Source of the DNA: Ferruginibacter sp.
GTDB taxonomy: Bacteria; Bacteroidota; Bacteroidia; Chitinophagales; Chitinophagaceae
Assembly: GCA_025362765.1 (NCBI GenBank)
Contig: JANYFI010000241.1
Coordinates: 1-5,308 of the forward strand
Direction: 5' to 3'
Length of the DNA: 5,308 bases
In this document: positions 1-5,308 of the stretch, piece after piece
Position numbering within the stretch: position 1 is the stretch's first letter
Layout of the letters: each line of letters starts with the position of its first letter
Notes under the pieces: generated by a model
What the model was told of the DNA's origin: nothing
Databases searched by the model: none
What the model saw: only the letters and a program-made list of their open reading frames with translations
Position numbers and translations under genes: made by a program

Positions 1-1614
1 ATCTGCTGCTTTAGCAGGAATTGTTCTTGCTTCAAGAAAATGTCCAAACCGAATCATATCCTGCCTGCGCACCATTTCCCAGGCCAGCTCTCTCGCTCTT
101 TCCGCATACAGGTTGTCCAGAGTAAGATCACCACTTTTCCAGTCATGACTTGTACTGCCTGAATAGGCTCGTCTGCGTACTTCGTTTACATTCTCCAGCG
201 CATCATCCAGGTTGGTACCTGCACGAAGCTCGGCTTCTGCTTTCATCAACAGAATATCCGCATAGCGAAAAACAGGTACATCATTGCTGATATTGTCACC
301 TACATTTCCACCCGGTTCTGGCCAATACTTTACGTTTCTTAATCCCGCCAACCGGAAATAGGGTGCAGGGTTAGAAACTAAATACATCGTATCAAAATAG
401 GCAAGTGGCAGTCCTGACTGATCATCATAAATTTTGATTGCTCCGGGATTGGCAGTGCCAAGTCCGACAGGATCATTATTACTGCTTGAATACAGAATGT
501 CTTGATAAGGAGGATATGGAACGCCTTTTACATATTGTTGTCCAATAAGGAACTGCCCGGTACGCTGGTCGTTAAAGGTTCTGTACACATTGGCGTTACC
601 ATCAACAGTCCTATTTTGATATACCGAAGTAGTATCATAAAAACTATAGAAAGAATGAGAGGTAGACATACCATTGTTTCCCATTCCATTTTGGCCAAAT
701 GTATAAAACGCGTTGTTAGCCATAATAGACGCCACCACAATATAGTTACCTCCGCCGGCTGGTATTACACCCGCTTTGTAAGGCACAACAAAAATATTTT
801 CTGTAGATGCTTCCTGCACTTTATCCCTGAAATTGTCAAAGTAATTTGACATTAAAGTGTATCCTCCCGCTTTAATCGCATCGCATTGTGCAATGCATTC
901 TGCCAGCCTTGGCGTACCGGTATATATTTCTGCATTCAAATATAATTTCGCCAGCAGGCTATGCGCAAAATACTTGTTCACCTTGCCATACTTTGTAATA
1001 TCAGTTGCAGTAGAAAGTTCAGGCAAAGCAGCCGTTAATTCTGTTACCAGAGAATCGAATACCTGTGCCTTTGGCAGTGTTACTACTGTAGTTGGATCTT
1101 GCTTAAAATTGGTTACGTAAGGCACATTGCCAAAAAGATCCAGTGCCAGGTAATAAAAATAAGATCGCAACGCCTTCATCTCTGCAAGGTCAGATTTTAC
1201 GGTAGCAGGTGCGGGACTCAAATTATTCAGCGTGTAAATGATGTAATTACATTTTCCAATACCGCTAAAAATATCTGCCCATGCCCCTTCATTTACTCCA
1301 CCACTTCCGGGCTTTTCCAGGTGGCTCCACATGTTGGTCCACATGCCGCCATCACCCCAGTCGCCACCACGGGTTGGCGTAATCATTTCATCGGATGAAA
1401 TTTCATTTTCCCAGTATATACCGGAGTTGCCGCCCAACGCCTGCAATGCTGCGTATGCAGGCGATTTCCCGGCAGCAATCTGTTCAGGTGTTTGCCAAAA
1501 ATTTTCATTTACAATCTGACTATATACTTTTGTATCGAGTTTGGTGCAGCGCAGTCCGGTAAGCGAAAGAACAACCAGTGCAACCAATGTTATATTAAAT
1601 TTTAACTGTTTCAT
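1..1614 (-). CDS. SusD/RagB-family nutrient-binding outer-membrane lipoprotein (C-terminus cut by window edge)
   Basis: SusD-family proteins are surface lipoproteins that bind a nutrient, often a glycan, and form a lid over the SusC transporter. Reading back from the ATG at 1614 gives 538 open codons to the window edge; perhaps 40-60 C-terminal residues are missing for a typical SusD. Residues 1-22 are a signal sequence with a hydrophobic core (LVALVVLSL) ending at Cys23, the probable lipidation site, though the preceding residue is Arg (LTGLRC). The N-terminal SusD region follows, with SSDEMITPTRGGDWGDGG at 73-90 and a helical segment near KALRSYFYYLALDLFGNVPY (147-166). TPR-like helices lie at about 212-232 and 448-466 (RYADILLMKAEAELRAG). 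The C-terminal family signature ERARELAWEMVRRQDMIRFG is at 505-524. The start is supported by an in-frame TAA at 1627-1629, 12 nt upstream, and an A-rich leader with no Shine-Dalgarno. The gene begins 45 nt after susC ends, so the two are almost certainly co-transcribed. The family is clear; the ligand is unknown. Confidence 0.95.
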   Translation of the reverse strand, partial: MKQLKFNITLVALVVLSLTGLRCTKLDTKVYSQIVNENFWQTPEQIAAGKSPAYAALQALGGNSGIYWENEISSDEMITPTRGGDWGDGGMWTNMWSHLEKPGSGGVNEGAWADIFSGIGKCNYIIYTLNNLSPAPATVKSDLAEMKALRSYFYYLALDLFGNVPYVTNFKQDPTTVVTLPKAQVFDSLVTELTAALPELSTATDITKYGKVNKYFAHSLLAKLYLNAEIYTGTPRLAECIAQCDAIKAGGYTLMSNYFDNFRDKVQEASTENIFVVPYKAGVIPAGGGNYIVVASIMANNAFYTFGQNGMGNNGMSTSHSFYSFYDTTSVYQNRTVDGNANVYRTFNDQRTGQFLIGQQYVKGVPYPPYQDILYSSSNNDPVGLGTANPGAIKIYDDQSGLPLAYFDTMYLVSNPAPYFRLAGLRNVKYWPEPGGNVGDNISNDVPVFRYADILLMKAEAELRAGTNLDDALENVNEVRRRAYSGSTSHDWKSGDLTLDNLYAERARELAWEMVRRQDMIRFGHFLEARTIPAKAAD

Positions 1615-1659
1615 TTTTGTGTTTGTTTAAGATTCAAAATTTGTTCACTCCGCACATCG

Positions 1660-4600
1660 CTATTTAAAAGAGATGTTTACGCCTATTGTAAGTGAACGCG
1701 ATTTTGGATAAAAGCCTCCTCCTCCATTATATGTTAAATCAATGAATGCCGGTGTTGCCTGGTTGTCAACTGTAGCAATTTCAGGATCCAGTCCTTTATA
1801 AGGTGTAACTACAAAAAGATTGTTTCCGGAAACATATAAACGCATGTTATCAATTCCTTTTATTGCCGGGAGCGTATAAGACAAGGTCAAACTTTCAAGC
1901 CTTAAGTAAGATGCATTTTCCAGCCAGTAGTCAGATGGTGTTGGATTGTCTCTTAATCCGCTGGTTACTGCTTCTTTCAATGTATTTACAGAAGGCAGGT
2001 TATTGTAATTGGCCAGGTTGAGGTCGGTGTTGTTAAATATCTTCGCCCCGGAAACACCCCGGAAAAATACATTCAACGCCCATTTTTTGTAAGCCAGGTT
2101 AGAAGAGAACCCGTAATTGAATTTTGGATAGGGATCGATGTACCGGTTTTTAGCCTGCAGGTAATCTGTGGTTGTACCACCGTCTGTTTCAAACTCTGAT
2201 AAACCCGCCGCTGTTTTTCCTACATAGTGCGGCAGGGAAAAAGTATAGGGCGATTTACCAACGATTAAAAATGTGATGGGATTACCGCTTAACCCCCTGC
2301 CACTGGCCGAACCTACCGGTATATTATCTGTTGATAATTTTTGTCCGTTCCAGGTTCCGGACAGGCTGGTTATTTTTGTGTTGATGGTAGTGATCTGTCC
2401 GCCAATTGACCAGGTAAGATCTTTTGTGCGAACGATATCGCCATTCAGTTGAAGCTCTACACCCTTGTTGGTAAGGCTTCCCACATTGGCCAATACGGTG
2501 GATACAAAATTGGGTGGAACCTGTACGGTATAATTATACAGCAGGTGCCTGGTTTCATCATTAAAAGCGCTAAAAGATCCTGTTAAACGATTTTTAAACA
2601 GGGCGAAATCGAAGCCAATATTTTTACCGTGCCTTTCTTCCCAAACCAGGTCTGGATTAGGGTTTTGATTGGGTGAAAAACCTACCGGATATGGGTTGGT
2701 GGTGTTGGTAGGATCATAAGTAACACCGCCACTGCTTAACGTAGTGAGTGTATTGTAGGCGCCAATGGCATCCTGGTTGCCCACCACACCGTAGCCTGCA
2801 TTAATTTTTAATTCATCCAGCCAGCTCACATCCTTTAGGAAAGATTCGTTCTTTAAACGCCATGCACCCGACACGGATGGGAAATTACCCCACCGGTGAT
2901 TGGCACCAAATTTAGAGGAACCATCGCGACGGAAACTAGCTGTTAGATAATACTTCGAATTGTAGTTGTAGGTCAACCTTCCCAGGAAAGAAATAATTTT
3001 ATACTCTTCTTTATAGGAGTTGATCGTATTCAAACTTGAGTTACCATTCTGCAATGAATTATCTCCGTTGGCATCTACGGCAAAGCCTTTTCCTGCAGCA
3101 CTGTACATATCGTACGAATAATAATTGTATTCATACACACCTGTAGCGGTAAAATTGTGTTTGCCAATACTGGTAATGTAATTAGCGTGCATATCACCTT
3201 TTCGGGAATCTCTGTTGGAAGAAGATTTAATGGCGCTGTTCAGATTGTTCCATCCCGGAATTACCGGCAAATAATAATCACCCTGTGTATTAAATTTAGT
3301 AAGCGATCCGGTAACACCAACTGTAAGGTCTTTCAACAATTTATAATTTACAGTGGCGTATTCCTGTGTGAGGTGTTCCTTTGCCTTATTGGTTACCATG
3401 TTCTGCAGCAGCACGGGATTTTGATAGTTGTATTGATATACAGGGTTATCAGTTCCATCGGCTAATTTAATGCGGATATAGGGAGGCATTACATAGGCAT
3501 AATTAAAAATGTTCCTGTTTACCAGGTTCCTGTCAGTAGAAGTATTTACAATACCTATCTGGATAGTCAGTTTATCGTTCAATGCTTTTTGTTCTGCATT
3601 TAAACGCAGGCCCACCTGTTCTTTGCCGGTATTTATTACAATGCCTTGCTGGTTCAAATAGGTTAAAGAACCACGGTAATTAAATTTATCGGTTCCGCCT
3701 GTAATACCTACTGTATGGTTGTGGGCGATGCCGGTGCGTAAAATAGCACCTACCCAATCGTTGGTAGTACCTGGACTGCTGTTGGCTGTTTCAAGTTGCG
3801 CTGCATCCTGGCCAAGTTTAACTGCTTCAGCCAAAAACTCGGGCGTGCTCAACAGGTTTGGTTTTTTTGCTACGGTTGAAGACGACAGGTATCCGGAGTA
3901 GTCAACCTGCGTGCGGCCACCACGGCCCTTTTTGGTGTTAATGATAATTACGCCATTGGCGCCACGGGAACCATAAATTGAAGTAGCGGACGCATCTTTT
4001 AATACATCGTAAGAAAGAATATCGCCAGGAGGGATATTTGAAATCTGGTTAATGTCATCAAGAATAACACCATCTACAACCGCTAAAGGACTTTGTCCAC
4101 CGGCCAGGGATGTTTGTCCGCGAAGCCTGATTACTACAGGTGAGTTGGGATCGCCATCTATTTTTGTAATCACAAGCCCTGCAACTTTTCCCTGTATCTG
4201 GTCCATTGGGTTTGTAACCAGCCCCTGCGTAAAATCTTTTGCACCTATACTGGATACCGCACCAGTAACATCTTTTTTGCGGGCGGTACCGTATCCTACC
4301 ACCACTATATCGCTCAACCCGGCAGCTTCTGCTTTTAAAGAAATATTGATATTGGTTTGTTTGCCGATGCTTACTTCCTGTGATGCATATCCAACATAAG
4401 AAACTACCAGGATTTTAGCATTGTCGCCTGCATCAAAAGAAAAACTGCCATCTTCCGCCGTAGTGGTAGCCTTGGAAGATCCCTTTACCTGCACGGTTGC
4501 GCCGGATAAAGGCTCGCCTTTTTCGTTGGTTATTTTACCGCTGATGGTAGCTATCTGCACTGGCAAATTATCCACTGCGTTGCCAACCGGTTTTTCCGAA

Positions 4601-4959
4601 ATCACAATCAGGCTCGATTCTTCAATCAGCCTGTATTTAAGTTTTGTTGAAGCCAGCACTTCATTCAGCACCTGCGACACCGGTACATCATTTACCGTAA
4701 CGGTTACAATATGGCCTGAAGGAATGATATCATTACTAAAAGCAAAGCGGTAAGAAGTCTCTTTTTCTATGGCTTTGAAAAATTTAGTAAGCTTTACTTC
4801 CTTCAGCGAAAGGCTGATTTTTACATCCTGGGAAAAGCCGCCTGCACTAACCGACATGGCGCAGACCAGTAAAAGAATAGCCATTAATTTCATAACTCTA
4901 AGCAGTTTGATTAAGGGCGAGCGGAAAAACCGCCCCCCGTAAGCATGTTTGTTTTTCAT
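1660..4959 (-). CDS. SusC/RagA-family TonB-dependent outer-membrane receptor with STN signalling domain
   Basis: This is a complete 1099-residue TonB-dependent importer ending in TAG, within the usual SusC range of about 1000-1150 residues. It should sit in the outer membrane and import ligand captured by the adjacent SusD-like protein. In order: a signal peptide at about 23-44 (MKLMAILLLVCAMSVSAGGFSQ) behind a 22-residue basic extension; an STN domain at about 46-122; a CarboxypepD_reg-like beta-sandwich at about 137-210 (TISGKITNEKGEPLSGATV...VSYVGY); the SusC signature DIVVVGYGTARKKDVTGAV at 217-235; a plug with PLAVVDGVILDD (291-302) and SIYGSRGANGVIIINTKKG (327-345); then a beta-barrel rich in Tyr, Asn and Gly. 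The protein ends NISFK, so the terminal residue is Lys rather than the usual aromatic. The STN domain and the fecR-like gene just upstream point to FecR/ECF-sigma control in response to substrate. An in-frame TAA lies 12 nt before the ATG, so this is the first possible ATG; Met23 or Met26 are alternatives. The substrate is unknown. Confidence 0.97.
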   Translation of the reverse strand: MKNKHAYGGRFFRSPLIKLLRVMKLMAILLLVCAMSVSAGGFSQDVKISLSLKEVKLTKFFKAIEKETSYRFAFSNDIIPSGHIVTVTVNDVPVSQVLNEVLASTKLKYRLIEESSLIVISEKPVGNAVDNLPVQIATISGKITNEKGEPLSGATVQVKGSSKATTTAEDGSFSFDAGDNAKILVVSYVGYASQEVSIGKQTNINISLKAEAAGLSDIVVVGYGTARKKDVTGAVSSIGAKDFTQGLVTNPMDQIQGKVAGLVITKIDGDPNSPVVIRLRGQTSLAGGQSPLAVVDGVILDDINQISNIPPGDILSYDVLKDASATSIYGSRGANGVIIINTKKGRGGRTQVDYSGYLSSSTVAKKPNLLSTPEFLAEAVKLGQDAAQLETANSSPGTTNDWVGAILRTGIAHNHTVGITGGTDKFNYRGSLTYLNQQGIVINTGKEQVGLRLNAEQKALNDKLTIQIGIVNTSTDRNLVNRNIFNYAYVMPPYIRIKLADGTDNPVYQYNYQNPVLLQNMVTNKAKEHLTQEYATVNYKLLKDLTVGVTGSLTKFNTQGDYYLPVIPGWNNLNSAIKSSSNRDSRKGDMHANYITSIGKHNFTATGVYEYNYYSYDMYSAAGKGFAVDANGDNSLQNGNSSLNTINSYKEEYKIISFLGRLTYNYNSKYYLTASFRRDGSSKFGANHRWGNFPSVSGAWRLKNESFLKDVSWLDELKINAGYGVVGNQDAIGAYNTLTTLSSGGVTYDPTNTTNPYPVGFSPNQNPNPDLVWEERHGKNIGFDFALFKNRLTGSFSAFNDETRHLLYNYTVQVPPNFVSTVLANVGSLTNKGVELQLNGDIVRTKDLTWSIGGQITTINTKITSLSGTWNGQKLSTDNIPVGSASGRGLSGNPITFLIVGKSPYTFSLPHYVGKTAAGLSEFETDGGTTTDYLQAKNRYIDPYPKFNYGFSSNLAYKKWALNVFFRGVSGAKIFNNTDLNLANYNNLPSVNTLKEAVTSGLRDNPTPSDYWLENASYLRLESLTLSYTLPAIKGIDNMRLYVSGNNLFVVTPYKGLDPEIATVDNQATPAFIDLTYNGGGGFYPKSRSLTIGVNISFK

Positions 4960-4988
4960 ACCTTCGTTTTAGTTTTAATTAAGAATAG

Positions 4989-5000
4989 AAACAGCTGTTT
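4989..5000. repeat. Perfect 12-bp palindrome (AAACAGCTGTTT) upstream of susC
   Basis: AAACAGCTGTTT equals its own reverse complement. It lies 29 bp before the susC ATG, within the non-coding gap after the fecR-like gene. With no spare loop bases it would form only a weak RNA hairpin, so if functional it is more likely a protein-binding dyad, for example for a dimeric regulator. A perfect 12-mer palindrome is expected about once by chance in a 5.3-kb random sequence, so its position rather than its existence is what draws attention. Confidence 0.3.
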
Positions 5001-5037
5001 TTTGAAAGAGTCGGCTGTTCTGCAAATTTTAACTGAC

Positions 5038-5063
5038 AGGGGGAATGTTACAGCATTCTCCCT
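5038..5063. terminator. Inverted repeat between fecR-like gene and susC; possible terminator or attenuator
   Basis: On the plus strand AGGGGGAATG (5038-5047) pairs with CATTCTCCCT (5054-5063) around the 6-nt loop TTACAG. This makes a 10-bp stem with one G-U wobble. In the minus-strand transcript, which carries the genes, the wobble becomes an A-C mismatch, so the stem is interrupted there. A T-rich stretch (TTATTGTTTATTT) follows the repeat on the plus strand, while the minus-strand side continues with TGTCAGTTAAAATTTG and has no clean U-run. As a classical terminator it therefore fits plus-strand transcription better, although no plus-strand gene is visible. For the operon it could mark the fecR mRNA end, dampen read-through into susC, or protect a processed end. 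The inverted repeat is certain; its function is inferred. Confidence 0.4.
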
Positions 5064-5069
5064 TATTGT

Positions 5070-5308
5070 TTATTTATACAATTTCACTTTGATTGTTTCT
5101 CCGGGTATGGTAACATAACTAAAGTTCCTGGACTCTTTTAAAATACCGAGGACCGACCCCAATTCTTCTTTTTCAAAAATGCCTGTAAAGCGGTAATTCC
5201 TGATTACATCATCTGCAAATACTATTTTAACGCCGTACCATCTTTCAAGTAAAACCGCAATATCGGTAAAGCTTTCGTCTGTAAATACCAGTTTATTTTC
5301 TTTCCAGG
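5070..5308 (-). CDS. FecR-family anti-sigma factor, C-terminal fragment (DUF4974-like domain)
   Basis: The last 78 codons of a gene entering from the right edge are visible, reading WKENKLVFTDESF at the start and TIKVKLYK then TAA at 5070-5072. The first complete codon begins at 5306. The pattern fits the DUF4974 domain that closes Bacteroidota FecR proteins: W-x-x-N-x-L-x-F, then LLERWYGVKIVFADDVI, then RFTGIFEKEELGSVLGIL, then a short final strand. FecR proteins span the inner membrane. Their cytoplasmic N-terminus holds an ECF sigma factor and their periplasmic C-terminus senses the STN domain of a TonB-dependent receptor. The N-terminal domain, membrane helix and FecR core lie outside the window, so the call rests on this tail and on its position directly upstream of an STN-bearing SusC gene. 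An ECF sigma gene is expected further right. The gene ends 110 nt before susC starts. Confidence 0.85.
   Translation of the reverse strand, partial: WKENKLVFTDESFTDIAVLLERWYGVKIVFADDVIRNYRFTGIFEKEELGSVLGILKESRNFSYVTIPGETIKVKLYK

Noticed and set aside
1..30. Premature end or frameshift of the susD-like gene
   Set aside because: The frame is open to position 1 with no stop, and family signatures continue to residue 524, so the missing C-terminus is due to the window edge.
502..1519. Several plus-strand open reading frames of 62-115 codons opposite the susD-like gene
   Set aside because: They lie antisense to a strongly supported SusD coding frame, overlap one another and resemble no family. 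They are shadows of the real gene.
1615..1659. Possible regulatory element between susC and susD
   Set aside because: The 45-bp gap has only a small CAAA/TTTG symmetry and an A-rich stretch before the ATG. There is no hairpin, promoter match or Shine-Dalgarno, so it reads as an ordinary intra-operon spacer.
3157..4753. Plus-strand open reading frames of 60-115 codons opposite susC
   Set aside because: They are antisense to conserved barrel, plug, carboxypeptidase-regulatory-like and STN segments of SusC, and their composition mirrors reverse-complemented coding sequence.
5023..5031. TAAAATTTG on the minus strand as a Bacteroidota -7 promoter element for susC
   Set aside because: The consensus TAnnTTTG has two spacer bases and this has three. 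No TTTG or TTG occurs at the expected -33 distance, where the hairpin lies instead. I could not support a promoter.

Overview
The window looks like a piece of a Bacteroidota (Bacteroidetes) chromosome, most likely from the Chitinophagaceae or a close relative. The evidence is a SusC/SusD outer-membrane nutrient uptake pair next to a FecR-type anti-sigma factor with a DUF4974-like end. The SusC signal peptide (MKLMAILLL...GGFSQ) and the SusD motif GGDWGDGG are of the type common in that group. Start sites have A-rich leaders and no well-spaced Shine-Dalgarno sequence, which is also usual for the phylum. The assignment comes from reading the proteins, not from a search.

All three genes lie on the minus strand and are read from right to left. 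The 3' end of a fecR-like gene (5070-5308, start outside the window) comes first. A 110-bp gap follows (4960-5069), holding a 10-bp-stem inverted repeat and a perfect 12-bp palindrome. Next is a complete 1099-residue SusC-like TonB-dependent receptor with an N-terminal STN signalling domain (1660-4959). After a 45-bp gap comes a SusD/RagB-like surface lipoprotein (1-1614), 538 codons long where the left edge of the window cuts it. I see no plus-strand gene, RNA gene, mobile element or CRISPR array, and no stretch over 300 bp lacks a gene.

The likely working model is as follows. SusD sits as a lid on SusC and captures a ligand, probably an oligosaccharide or other polymer fragment. SusC imports it using TonB energy. 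The STN domain of SusC then contacts FecR in the periplasm, which releases an ECF sigma factor, expected just beyond the right edge, to switch on the operon. The substrate cannot be read from the window because no degradative enzyme is included; such genes would be expected beyond the left edge, downstream of susD.

This is a well-known type of system, and I found no clearly new one. The points most worth a second look are the STN-like resemblance between the FecR tail and the SusC signalling domain, the inverted repeat and palindrome in the fecR-susC gap, and the unusual lipobox of the SusD protein.
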